The notes: generated by a model from the sequence alone, not told the origin. 6,883 nt of DNA from JBDTCS01 sp039923455 (GCA_039923455.1 JBDTCS010000006.1:1-6883), one strand, 5' to 3'; shown: positions 1 through 6,201, numbered from the stretch's first letter. Translations and numbers: made by a program.

Positions 1-307
1 GGTTGTTCGAAATCAAAACTGTGCAACCGCAAAAATAACATAGCGTATCACAAAAAGGGAGATGCACATAGAGTGATATCTCCGGTACGTCAGCAGTGAC
101 ACGCGCAATATGTTCGATGTAGCGAGAGCCATCGAACGTCGTCGCAAATTGTGTAGCCGGAGGATAACTCGTGTATCGCGGCGCAGGGACATCATACTTT
201 ACCAGCAGCGGAAGCAGATCAACGCGTTGAGGTGTCTCCCGAATCGGGGGAGCCTTTTTGGTGCGCTCGCTTCGCTTTTGGGTGCTTGATATTCTACCTG
301 TTTCCAC
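1..307 (-). CDS. hemN: Oxygen-independent coproporphyrinogen III dehydrogenase HemN, N-terminal part (runs off left edge)
   Basis: This radical SAM enzyme decarboxylates coproporphyrinogen III to protoporphyrinogen IX in haem synthesis without oxygen, in the cytoplasm. The frame is open from the left edge and gives 102 residues. Residues 35-49 read LLVKYDVPAPRYTSY, the hallmark HemN N-terminus, and LYVHLPFCDTLCYFCGC (79-95) holds the 4Fe-4S ligands C86, C90 and C93 plus the extra family cysteine C95. The GTG at 305-307 is the only ATG, GTG or TTG in frame before the conserved part. It leaves a basic extension of about 30 residues (KRSERTKKAPP) that is absent from typical HemN, and no Shine-Dalgarno is visible. 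The true start is therefore uncertain, but the family is not. A terminator just upstream (333-360) separates it from the genes to the right, so its promoter should lie between about 308 and 332 or be read through. The rest of the gene is outside the window. Confidence 0.93.
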   Translation of the reverse strand, partial: METGRISSTQKRSERTKKAPPIRETPQRVDLLPLLVKYDVPAPRYTSYPPATQFATTFDGSRYIEHIARVTADVPEISLYVHLPFCDTLCYFCGCTVLISNN

Positions 308-332
308 GTTCCATGATCGAAAATGTGCTGCT

Positions 333-360
333 AAAAAAAGGGGCTGATTGAGCAGCCCCT
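333..360 (-). terminator. Intrinsic (Rho-independent) terminator on the minus strand
   Basis: The arms 340-346 (GGGGCTG) and 353-359 (CAGCCCC) pair perfectly over 7 bp, extended by an A-T pair at 339/360, around a 6-base loop. Read on the minus strand, the hairpin is followed at once by seven T (positions 339-333). No T run follows on the plus strand, so it works leftward. It would end transcripts coming from 422-760 or beyond, just before hemN. Confidence 0.88.
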
Positions 361-421
361 CTATCTCCTATCGTTGTCGTTCTATGTCTGGAGGACATTC
401 GTTGTGTAATTCCCTATTTTC

Positions 422-727
422 TCACTCCCCACCGAACCTTATCGCAATTCCGTACCAAGAGCCAAAACCTTACTGTTTCGCCATGTTTTCTGCATTCCAG
501 CTACCTGAGAGTAAAGTAATCTTACTCCTGGAAGGAATTTTAACTATTGACCAAATTTGAGCAAGGAAACCGACTGAAATAGAAAAAATGCGTGAGCTTC
601 GCCTAATATAACGAGAGCGAAATGGAAGCATTTCTAAGGCACGCTCTTTCACCTCCATCGTCCTCATTGATATGAACAAGATTCGGCCGCACCTGCTGCA
701 GTGGCCGGATGAGAGTTTATCCGTCAC
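422..727 (-). pseudogene. Possible remnant of an outer-membrane-type protein gene
   Basis: The 450-base stretch between hemN and the P460-type gene has no convincing intact gene. One minus-strand frame opens at an ATG (727) and runs 85 codons to TAA at 472-470. It then continues in the same frame for 15 codons as GFGSWYGIAIRFGGE, ending at TGA 424-422. That tail alternates aromatic, hydrophobic and glycine residues like the last strand of an outer-membrane beta-barrel, and the preceding residues (KITLLSGSWNAENMAKQ) read smoothly into it. The terminator about 60 bases further on, on the same strand, is where a real gene would have one. The N-terminal half is basic and has no signal peptide, so frameshifts are likely if this was a gene. 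It could also be ordinary non-coding sequence with a chance open frame. Confidence 0.3.
684..707. repeat. Imperfect GC-rich hairpin downstream of the P460-type gene
   Basis: The sequence cggccgcacctgctgcagtg and the following gccg can fold as GGCC/GGCC plus CAC/GTG with one bulged base and an 8-base loop. It lies about 55 bases after the stop of the lipoprotein gene. No T run follows on either strand, so it is not a clear intrinsic terminator; it may protect the 3' end of the RNA or have no function. Confidence 0.3.
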
Positions 728-759
728 ATTATTACATCACACCGATCGCCAGTCTTAAA

Positions 760-1257
760 CTACCGGGTGAAGACAAAGTCCTTACCAGTCCCGGCGCTGG
801 TGTGGCAGCCTTTGCACATGCCACCCATGAGAGTATCGCCGCGTCCCATGATTTGACCGCCGGAGAGCATAAAGTACTCCCAGCCATTGCCTGATGCGTT
901 ATAGCTGCCTCCTCGTTTCGACATTGCTGTAACCATGGGGACCGACCCCTGCATGCTCGACTCCTTGAGGAAGATGGTGCCGACCGGAAACTGTCCGCTC
1001 GCATTGCGTTCGGGGTTGATTTGCTTCATCCAAATTGTTCGAGTCACCATCGAATCATTACCACCATGTGCTCCCATACCGAGCAAGCCGGCAGGATCGA
1101 CACCCCGTCTGGGAGTACCGTTCTGGGTCCATGTCGTATAATTGGAGAAATCAGTTGTGGTCGCCGTAAATTCCGATGGGGTTGTAGGTGCACTCGTGGA
1201 ATTGCTCGCACACGAGCCGATCGCAAACGCCAGTAATGTAAGACCGAGAATCTTCAT
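760..1257 (-). CDS. Small lipoprotein with a cytochrome P460-type haem domain
   Basis: The 165 residues start with a lipoprotein signal (MKILGLTLLAFAIGSC; lipidated Cys at 16), followed by a Ser/Thr-rich linker to about residue 38. The rest resembles the cytochrome P460 family: a central GTIFLKES (93-100, compare the family's PxGTxxxKE), an aromatic WEYFMLS (126-132), and a C-terminal CKGCH haem c motif (C148, C151, H152) followed by DFVFTR. One covalent haem at the cell envelope is therefore expected. P460 proteins are linked to hydroxylamine or nitric oxide chemistry, but many relatives have no assigned reaction, so function is not claimed. The ATG at 1257 has AAGGA (1264-1260) only 2 bases ahead, which supports this start. 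It follows the DUF255 gene on the same strand after a hairpin, so it may be a readthrough member of that operon or have its own promoter in 1258-1326. Confidence 0.8.
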   Translation of the reverse strand: MKILGLTLLAFAIGSCASNSTSAPTTPSEFTATTTDFSNYTTWTQNGTPRRGVDPAGLLGMGAHGGNDSMVTRTIWMKQINPERNASGQFPVGTIFLKESSMQGSVPMVTAMSKRGGSYNASGNGWEYFMLSGGQIMGRGDTLMGGMCKGCHTSAGTGKDFVFTR

Positions 1258-1326
1258 AATCCTTGTGGTTAGTTAATTGAAGTAAGTACGCTTTGTGATT
1301 AAGAAGACTCAGGATGAAAGTCAGAA

Positions 1327-1355
1327 AGTCCCACAAAAACCGTTTTTATGAGACT
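1327..1355 (-). terminator. Hairpin at the end of the DUF255 gene, possible terminator
   Basis: Starting inside the stop codon of the DUF255 gene, the minus strand reads AGTCTCATAAAAAC and then GTTTTTGTGGGACT (one extra G in the tip). These pair over about 11-12 bp with two G-U pairs and a tiny loop. TTTCTGACTTTC follows, only moderately T-rich. It probably weakens or ends transcription before the P460-type gene. The stem is A-T rich and the tail is imperfect, hence the modest confidence. Confidence 0.42.
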
Positions 1356-3586
1356 CAATGCGAGTTCATCGGTGGCTGTACTTTTATTGTCAAGAGCTTC
1401 GCAAGATCTGCAACGCTATTTGTTGGTTTCTGGCAAACGTAGTTCTGGCAGACGAAGGCGGTCGCCTTGCTGTTAATCGGTTTGACATCGCGAATGAATT
1501 CCAGGTGCTTGCCGAGGAATGTTTGGCCGCTTCCGCCATCTGCGAATAAAAGGATTTTCCCCGGAATAAATTTCTCGTAGATTGTTTGCAGCATCGCGCG
1601 AGTATCGGGAGCATCCAAGGTGCCGGCAATTACGATCTGCTTAGGATGGCCCGCTTGAAAGTCAAGGGCCACCATGAGTTGCGGCATTGCCGAGGGAGAT
1701 GTTTTGAGTTGATCGCTAAATGTGATGAACGTTTTCTCCGCCATTTCGTAAAATGATTGCTCATCAAGCATTTCGGACAGGCGAAGAAGGTTTAGGGCTG
1801 AGACGGAGTTAGGGGAGGGTTCCGCACCATCGTAATCCTCTTTCATTCGGATAAGGATGGACGGGTCCGTACCGGCAGTACTAAAGTATCCGGAGTGGAT
1901 AGTGTCCCAAAATATCTCATTCTGTTTACGTTGCAGATCGAGGGCCCATGAGAGGTATTCGATGTTGAACGAAGCTTCGTAAAGGTCCAAGAGACCTTGA
2001 ATGAGGAAGGCGTAATCGTCCGCAAATCCATCGACAGCCGCTTCACCATCTCGAAAGCGTCGCATCAGCTTTTGACTTTTCGGATCGTACAGTTTCGTCT
2101 TGATGAACTGCGCTGCCCTTATTGCGCTCGATAGATAGTGCGGTTCACCCATCACTTGATAGGCCCTCGCGAATGCCGAAATCATCAAGCCGTTCCAAGC
2201 CGTGATCGTTTTGTCGTCACGATGAGGGCGAGGTCGTTTCGCGCGAATAGCGAATAGCGATTGCCTGGCACTTGCAAGAAGCGCCTGGACCTCTTGAGGC
2301 GTTTTATGAAAATGCTTAGCTACTTCTTCAATAGAATGTGATACAATCAATACGTTCTTGTTCACAAGTTCGCCGCGTGGATCGCTCGTCACATTACCAT
2401 GTTCACCGACACCAAAATAATATTTGAAGATCTCTGCCGATTGGCTGCCCAACGCTTCAACGATTTCCTTTTCTTCCCAAACATACAGCGCGCCTTCAGC
2501 ATGGGTGGAGGGATTCTTTGGCACTGGACTATCCGCATCTTCTGCAGAATAGAATTGCCCTTGGTCGCCTGTCATATCACGCGCGACATACGCGAGAATA
2601 TCGCGAGCCACACCAGCATAAAACTCATCATGCGTGATCTGATAGGCATCCAAATATGAGTTTGCCAATTGCGCTTGGTCGTATAGCATTTTTTCAAAAT
2701 GCGGAACGTGCCAACGCGTATCGGTGGAGTACCGATGAAATCCTCCACCGATGTGGTCATGAATTCCCCCTTCGGCCATTCTCCTTAGCGTGAAGAGCGA
2801 CATATCGAGCGCGGCTTTAGCGCCAGTCTGTGCATAATATCGCAGGAGGTAATTCACTATCACGGGCCGCGGAAATTTGGGAGCGACCCCGAAGCCTCCG
2901 TACTGCGGTTCATAACTGCTTTTGATTTGCTCGTAGGCTTTGGTGAGCAGCCCGTCGCCAAACTCGGTGGTGTCAGCGTCTTTAGGTTCAGAGTTTTGCC
3001 GAAGTTGCCCGATAATATTGTCAGCCGAAGCTACGAGCTTTTCAGGATCGTCTTTCCACGCAGCGATTATTCGCTGCAGCAACGCCAAGAATTGATCACG
3101 CGGGAAATACGTACCTCCGAAGAAGGGCTTGAGCTTCGGTGTGAGCCACACACTCATCGGCCACCCACCACCGCCGGTCGTAGCCTGTACGAATGTCATG
3201 TAGACTCCGTCGATATCCGGGCGTTCTTCGCGATCGACTTTGATCGAGATGAAATTGTCGTTCAAGATTTTCGCGACTCCAGTATCTTCGAAGGATTCGT
3301 GTTCCATGACGTGACACCAGTGGCACGTAGAGTAACCAATGGATAGGAAAATTGGCTTGTTTTCCTTGCGAGCTTTCGAGAATGCCTCTTCACCCCACGG
3401 ATACCAATTCACCGGATTGTGGGCGTGCTGCTGTAGGTAGGGGCTTTTTTCGTTAATCAGTCGGTTCGTGTAGATCGTAGCAGATTTCATCCCCGGATTT
3501 GTCTTCGTTTGTGCGCAGGCCACAGGTTGCCAGGCCATAAGTCCAAGCGTGAGTATGAGCAATCGAATCCTGAGCGTTCTATTCAT
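1355..3586 (-). CDS. Exported DUF255/YyaL (SSP411-like) protein with N-terminal thioredoxin fold
   Basis: The ATG at 3586 gives 743 residues. Residues 1-25 are a signal peptide (basic start, hydrophobic core, AxA-like site ACA before Q26). The N-terminal domain carries the family signature SPYLQQHAHNPVNWYPW (48-64) and the CxxC site STCHWCHVMEHESF (86-99; C88, C91), matching the DUF255/thioredoxin-like domain (COG1331). The large remainder fits the alpha/alpha toroid related to glycoside-processing enzymes, with motifs such as GGGFHRYSTD and WHVPHFEKMLYDQAQLAN. The C-terminal FVCQNYVCQ is also typical. No reaction is established for this family. Most members I know look cytosolic and are near 650-700 residues, so the signal peptide and extra length are notable. 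A TTG at 3610 would add eight residues ahead of the signal peptide and is unlikely. It lies 133 bases after the thioredoxin gene on the same strand, which points to a shared extracytoplasmic thiol role. Confidence 0.93.
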   Translation of the reverse strand: MNRTLRIRLLILTLGLMAWQPVACAQTKTNPGMKSATIYTNRLINEKSPYLQQHAHNPVNWYPWGEEAFSKARKENKPIFLSIGYSTCHWCHVMEHESFEDTGVAKILNDNFISIKVDREERPDIDGVYMTFVQATTGGGGWPMSVWLTPKLKPFFGGTYFPRDQFLALLQRIIAAWKDDPEKLVASADNIIGQLRQNSEPKDADTTEFGDGLLTKAYEQIKSSYEPQYGGFGVAPKFPRPVIVNYLLRYYAQTGAKAALDMSLFTLRRMAEGGIHDHIGGGFHRYSTDTRWHVPHFEKMLYDQAQLANSYLDAYQITHDEFYAGVARDILAYVARDMTGDQGQFYSAEDADSPVPKNPSTHAEGALYVWEEKEIVEALGSQSAEIFKYYFGVGEHGNVTSDPRGELVNKNVLIVSHSIEEVAKHFHKTPQEVQALLASARQSLFAIRAKRPRPHRDDKTITAWNGLMISAFARAYQVMGEPHYLSSAIRAAQFIKTKLYDPKSQKLMRRFRDGEAAVDGFADDYAFLIQGLLDLYEASFNIEYLSWALDLQRKQNEIFWDTIHSGYFSTAGTDPSILIRMKEDYDGAEPSPNSVSALNLLRLSEMLDEQSFYEMAEKTFITFSDQLKTSPSAMPQLMVALDFQAGHPKQIVIAGTLDAPDTRAMLQTIYEKFIPGKILLFADGGSGQTFLGKHLEFIRDVKPINSKATAFVCQNYVCQKPTNSVADLAKLLTIKVQPPMNSH

Positions 3587-3624
3587 AGTGCATTCGCGGA
3601 TGTCCTGCAATCGAGCCTCTCCAT
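3583..3624 (-). CDS. Possible 13-residue leader ORF overlapping the DUF255 start
   Basis: An ATG at 3624 opens MERLDCRTSANAL and stops at a TGA (3585-3583) that shares bases with the ATG at 3586, an ATGA overlap. The DUF255 gene has no clear Shine-Dalgarno of its own, so translation could be coupled to this short frame. The mini-ORF also lacks a clear ribosome binding site, and a frame this short can arise by chance. Confidence 0.2.
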   Translation of the reverse strand: MERLDCRTSANAL

Positions 3625-3630
3625 CGGAAT

Positions 3631-3640
3631 GGTGTACACC
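3631..3640. promoter_or_regulatory. Perfect 10-bp palindrome upstream of the DUF255 gene
   Basis: GGTGTACACC is its own reverse complement and lies 45-54 bases upstream of the ATG at 3586, within the 133-base gap after the thioredoxin gene. A dimeric regulator could bind there, but only one copy was seen and the regulator is unknown. The rest of the gap (3641-3719) has no clear promoter or terminator. Confidence 0.25.
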
Positions 3641-3719
3641 CTAAAAACCTGGAGAAGACCGAGAGGCGAGACCTTTCCAATTTGCTTCCTTCGACTAAAC
3701 GTGGGGAAGATTCGAACTC

Positions 3720-4286
3720 TCAGCTCTTTTCGGATTGCCATTCCTCGAAAGTTTTGTGCTCAAAAGTGTGCGTTCCGATATACCGAAGCAGTTGTGCAAA
3801 TTCGCTTGGTGGGTGATAGCCGGAAATAATGCGAAGCACATTCCCATTCGCATCGAGAAAGAGAATGGTTGGATAGCCGCTGACAGCCCATCCCGCAGCA
3901 AGCTGGCGCTCGGTCAGTTGCTTTCCATTGTAGAAATGGACGGCTTGCGATTCCGCATCGATCTTCGTTGCAGTGAAATAGGTTTTCAATTCTTTCTGAA
4001 CCTCCGCTGAAGGATAAACATCCCGATCCAGTTTTTTGCACCACCCACACCAATCGGTATAAACATCAACCAACACCAGCTTATTTTGAGTTTTTGCATC
4101 GGAGAGCGCCTTCTCGAATGGAACAAACTGCTCGCTTTCGGACGCGCGAAGAGCGGACCCGCTCGAACTCTTTGTATGTGTCAACAGCGAGCCAACCCTG
4201 CTTGAGCCGCTGACGCAAGTACGTACAACATTTGTATATGCCGAGATTGCGACGATTCCCAGAATGCCTAATATCCAGATTTTCAT
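3720..4286 (-). CDS. Membrane-anchored thioredoxin-like protein (WCGWC)
   Basis: The protein has 188 residues from the ATG at 4286. A hydrophobic N-terminus (residues 3-17) acts as signal or anchor, and a Ser/Thr-rich linker follows to about 50. The thioredoxin fold covers about 53-172. It shows the strand KLVLVDVYTDW, the active site W79-C80-G81-W82-C83-K84, and the cis-proline loop GYPT (P139) before the strand ILFLDANGNV. These features fit a thioredoxin-like reductase or thiol-disulfide exchange protein facing the periplasm, close to the Thioredoxin_7/DsbD C-terminal type. An upstream start at 4367 would overlap the anti-sigma gene and bury the hydrophobic segment, so 4286 is preferred. 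The gene starts 31 bases after the anti-sigma stop and is very likely in the same operon. The WCGWC site is unusual in having Trp on both sides of the first Cys-Gly pair. A third Cys (C24) sits just after the anchor. Confidence 0.88.
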   Translation of the reverse strand: MKIWILGILGIVAISAYTNVVRTCVSGSSRVGSLLTHTKSSSGSALRASESEQFVPFEKALSDAKTQNKLVLVDVYTDWCGWCKKLDRDVYPSAEVQKELKTYFTATKIDAESQAVHFYNGKQLTERQLAAGWAVSGYPTILFLDANGNVLRIISGYHPPSEFAQLLRYIGTHTFEHKTFEEWQSEKS

Positions 4287-4317
4287 TTGCTTTACTCTTT
4301 TAATTCTTATAATTGTT

Positions 4318-4659
4318 CTATGCTCTTCGAAATAGCGACCGGAAGAAGTCCGATAGCTTCCTACCAAAACCTCGTATGAGTCGAGGCTGAAGTTCTTCCA
4401 CGCGCGCCCGTTGGATAAGCTGGAGCGTGTTACTCAAGACTGCTGTCGGCATCGGCTGATGAACGTGAACGATCCGGTCGTGAACGGAGCGAACGAATGC
4501 ACGCTCCTGTTCGAAAAATCCATTGCACATCACGCAGACGAGCACATGCGCTTTGGCGAGCGCGAGCTTGCTGCCGCGCTCGTCCGGTCTGGCCGTCGGG
4601 TCAATCCGCATCGTCTGTATATCGTAAAGAAGTGTTCGCGCCTCATGACAAGTCAACAT
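4318..4659 (-). CDS. Soluble zinc-binding anti-sigma factor (ZAS type)
   Basis: The gene encodes 113 residues, directly downstream of the ECF sigma gene with a 26-base gap. Residues 38-45 form H-V-L-V-C-V-M-C, the H-x3-C-x2-C zinc motif of ZAS anti-sigma factors such as RsrA and ChrR. The N-terminus MLTCHEAR matches the usual start of this family, and C4 could be a further ligand. No transmembrane segment is present, and the tail is basic (GRKLSDFFRSLFRRA), so the protein should be cytoplasmic. In the RsrA model, oxidation of the zinc cysteines releases the sigma factor; whether this one senses thiol oxidation or metal is inferred only. AAGGA at 4673-4669, 9 bases ahead of the ATG, is a good ribosome binding site and supports the start. 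Its pairing with the sigma factor is the strongest functional evidence. Confidence 0.8.
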   Translation of the reverse strand: MLTCHEARTLLYDIQTMRIDPTARPDERGSKLALAKAHVLVCVMCNGFFEQERAFVRSVHDRIVHVHQPMPTAVLSNTLQLIQRARVEELQPRLIRGFGRKLSDFFRSLFRRA

Positions 4660-4685
4660 GATTATTTTTCCTTTCTTTCAAAGTT

Positions 4686-5309
4686 TTAATTTTTGTGCGA
4701 TCCAAATCCCCGTTTTTGTGCATAGGCTTCGAGCTCACGGGCGAGGAGTCGTCGTGCACGAAATATCCGGGACGATACTGTTCCCTTCGATAGACTGAGC
4801 GATTCGCATATTTCTTCTCGCGTCATTTCTTCGATATCCGAGAGGACTAAGACGGATCGAAAAATATCTGGCAATCGGTCAAGTGCGTTGATGATCTCAT
4901 CATCCCAAAGATTCGAATTAATATTCTCGATCAGCACGGACGGAATTTCTTCTTGACCGACATCTTCTGCCTCCGTCAGTTCTTCTCGTGTATTCCAATT
5001 CCGGTCATTGCGCACCTTTGTAAGAAACGTATTCACGAGCGCGGTACGGAGATAGGCGTATGGGTGATCCGCCGCTTCTACGGATGCTCGGTTTCGGAAA
5101 GCCCGGAGCATTGCCTCTTGCACAATATCTTCCGCATCCATCGCATTGTGCTTCGTTAGATTCAGCGCAACGGAATAGAGCCGCGGCAGGTGCTCGACAA
5201 TTAGGTCCTCGAAACCCTTAGGCACGCTCGTTGGAAGAGTAGAAGTCTTCTCCGAAGGAGTCTCGGGTTTTCGCAGGTCATGTTTTTCCTTGTAGGTTTC
5301 GTGCATCAT
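4686..5309 (-). CDS. ECF-family RNA polymerase sigma factor
   Basis: This 207-residue protein directs RNA polymerase to a stress regulon. Region 2 is seen at about 35-100, with the core-binding helix AMDAEDIVQEAMLRAF (56-71). Region 4 is at about 137-192, with LDRLPDIFRSVLVLSDIEEM and the helix-turn-helix EEICESLSLSKGTVSSRIFRARRLL. No sigma region 1 or 3 is present, as expected for the ECF type. The first 30 residues are polar and probably disordered. Two ATG codons stand in tandem (5309 and 5306), with no Shine-Dalgarno. It is the first gene of the minus-strand operon and is followed by its presumed anti-sigma factor and by two thioredoxin-fold proteins. This order resembles SigR/RpoE-type redox circuits, and autoregulation from 5310-5447 is likely. 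I could not identify its promoter motif. Confidence 0.92.
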   Translation of the reverse strand: MMHETYKEKHDLRKPETPSEKTSTLPTSVPKGFEDLIVEHLPRLYSVALNLTKHNAMDAEDIVQEAMLRAFRNRASVEAADHPYAYLRTALVNTFLTKVRNDRNWNTREELTEAEDVGQEEIPSVLIENINSNLWDDEIINALDRLPDIFRSVLVLSDIEEMTREEICESLSLSKGTVSSRIFRARRLLARELEAYAQKRGFGSHKN

Positions 5310-5447
5310 TGATTAAGACCCGAAAAGGGAGTGGAATAGTCCAGAGGAAAAAATATATTATTGCGGGATGTTTCCAGACTCGTTATGAGTCTCTTAGGTA
5401 CATGCGCTTCTTGAACGCGATAATTTTCTTATTTTATCAACATAACG
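5310..5447. promoter_or_regulatory. Divergent intergenic region between the sigma operon and the metal/thiol cluster
   Basis: This 138-base spacer must hold the leftward promoter of the sigma operon and the rightward promoter of the membrane protein gene. On the plus strand, TGGAAT (5332-5337) and TATATT (5354-5359), with a 16-base spacer, are a weak match to a housekeeping promoter. GATAAT (5419-5424) could be another -10 element close to the gene. An inverted repeat lies between them. No ECF-type -35/-10 pair stands out on the minus strand. Confidence 0.45.
5376..5392. promoter_or_regulatory. Inverted repeat AGACTC-N5-GAGTCT in the divergent spacer
   Basis: Two perfect 6-base arms flank GTTAT near the middle of the spacer between the divergent genes. 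It could be an operator controlling either direction, or a small RNA hairpin in the 5' leader of the rightward transcript. No second copy was seen upstream of the other genes. Confidence 0.35.
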
Positions 5448-5879
5448 ATGGCAACAACACTTACAGCAACAATGACTCATACTCGCACGACTCCGGTATC
5501 AAAGGCCGGGAAAGGTATTCTAGCCGGCCTCGTGGGCGGTGTCGTTTTTGGGATGATGATGCAAATGATGGGTATTATGTCGATGCTCGCGATGATGATG
5601 GGATCGAAAAGCGATCTGGTGGGCTGGCTCATCCATGTAATGATCAGCGCGATCTTCGGACTGATCTATGGTGTGCTCGCCTATAAAATAGCAACAAGTT
5701 GGGTCGTTTCGGGGTTGGTTTATGGCACGATCCTTTGGGTCTTCGGCCCGCTCTTTATGATGCCACTCATGAATGGAATGACGCCCTTCATGTTCACGGG
5801 CACCACTTGGTTGATGCTCATGGGCCACATGATCTTTGGACTCGTCACGGCTTGGACTTTTTCGAAACTCGTACGCTAA
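5448..5879 (+). CDS. Methionine-rich four-helix membrane protein
   Basis: The product has 143 residues, 21 of them methionine by my count (about 15 percent). After a polar N-terminus (1-20), four hydrophobic segments are seen at about 22-51, 58-78, 84-106 and 117-137. They contain clusters such as GMMMQMMGIMSMLAMMMG (35-52), FMMPLMNGM and WLMLMGHMIF. H63 and H127 lie inside or next to helices. Methionine and histidine packed in membrane helices is a soft-metal (Cu, Ag, Hg) signature in several transporters, but it can also simply reflect composition, so a metal role is inferred. It resembles a set of small conserved membrane proteins with a GLVGGVVFGMM start, whose function I do not know. The stop is 4 bases before the glutaredoxin start, so the two are co-transcribed. 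No Shine-Dalgarno is visible before the ATG. Confidence 0.8.
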   Translation: MATTLTATMTHTRTTPVSKAGKGILAGLVGGVVFGMMMQMMGIMSMLAMMMGSKSDLVGWLIHVMISAIFGLIYGVLAYKIATSWVVSGLVYGTILWVFGPLFMMPLMNGMTPFMFTGTTWLMLMGHMIFGLVTAWTFSKLVR

Positions 5880-5883
5880 CATT

Positions 5884-6138
5884 ATGGAAGTTACGATTTA
5901 TTCGCTTGCGACGTGCTCGCATTGCATCGCCGCAAAAAAATATCTTACTGAGCATCAGGTTGCTTTCAAAGACATCAATGTTGCCGGCAACCGTGAGGCG
6001 ATCGACGAAATGGTACGTCTGACGGGCAGACGTGTCGTGCCGGTGATCACTTGCGGTAACGACGTGATGTCAGGCTACGACGAATCACGGCTCGCGCAAA
6101 TCGTCAACTGCGCAAAAAATAATACACCGGTGACATAA
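5884..6138 (+). CDS. Small glutaredoxin (CSHC active site)
   Basis: At 84 residues this has the usual length of a bacterial glutaredoxin. The first strand EVTIYSLATC leads into the active site C11-S-H-C14. The cis-proline loop is RRVVPVITCG (P53), and GYDESRL (64-70) is the glutathione or substrate-binding turn. The dithiol CxxC suggests reduction of disulfides or mixed disulfides in the cytoplasm; there is no signal peptide. The Ser-His pair between the cysteines differs from the common Pro-Tyr, which shifts redox behaviour in related proteins, though the direction here is unknown. Two extra cysteines (C57, C76) could bind metal or be oxidised. Its position between a Met-rich membrane protein and metal-binding proteins suggests it supplies reducing power for metal or thiol stress. 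Confidence 0.9.
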   Translation: MEVTIYSLATCSHCIAAKKYLTEHQVAFKDINVAGNREAIDEMVRLTGRRVVPVITCGNDVMSGYDESRLAQIVNCAKNNTPVT

Positions 6139-6148
6139 CGGAAATTAT

Positions 6149-6178
6149 TTGTACTTGGGCGTATCGACTTTGTAATCA
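6149..6178 (+). promoter_or_regulatory. Weak promoter candidate before the exported metal-binding gene
   Basis: TTGTAC (6149-6154) and TAATCA (6173-6178) are spaced by 18 bases in the 63-base gap after the glutaredoxin gene. The match to a housekeeping promoter is poor. The gene may instead be read through from upstream. Confidence 0.2.
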
Positions 6179-6201
6179 TATACCATCAACTTCAAAAAAC
6201 A

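Noticed and set aside
348..560. A plus-strand open frame of 70 codons.
   Set aside because: It starts inside the minus-strand terminator hairpin, has no ribosome binding site, and its composition does not resemble a protein family.
2927..3346. A plus-strand open frame of 139 codons inside the DUF255 gene.
   Set aside because: It is antisense to a strongly conserved coding region and shows no domain, so it is a shadow frame.
3700..3725. A TTCGAA motif on the minus strand (GAGAGTTCGAATCTTCC) that looks like a tRNA T-arm.
   Set aside because: The stem pairs only 4 of 5 positions, and no acceptor, D-arm or anticodon arm can be found at the right distance; it lies at the end of the thioredoxin gene.
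1270..5325. TCTTAATCA occurs on the minus strand upstream of both the P460-type gene and the sigma gene, as a possible shared promoter element.
   Set aside because: A 9-base match at different distances from the starts (about 30 bases versus directly before the ATG) is likely chance.
5520..5882. A minus-strand frame of 120 codons, His-rich and hydrophilic, opposite the Met-rich membrane protein.
   Set aside because: The histidines arise because CAT is the reverse complement of ATG; the plus-strand frame has clear membrane helices and good operon spacing.
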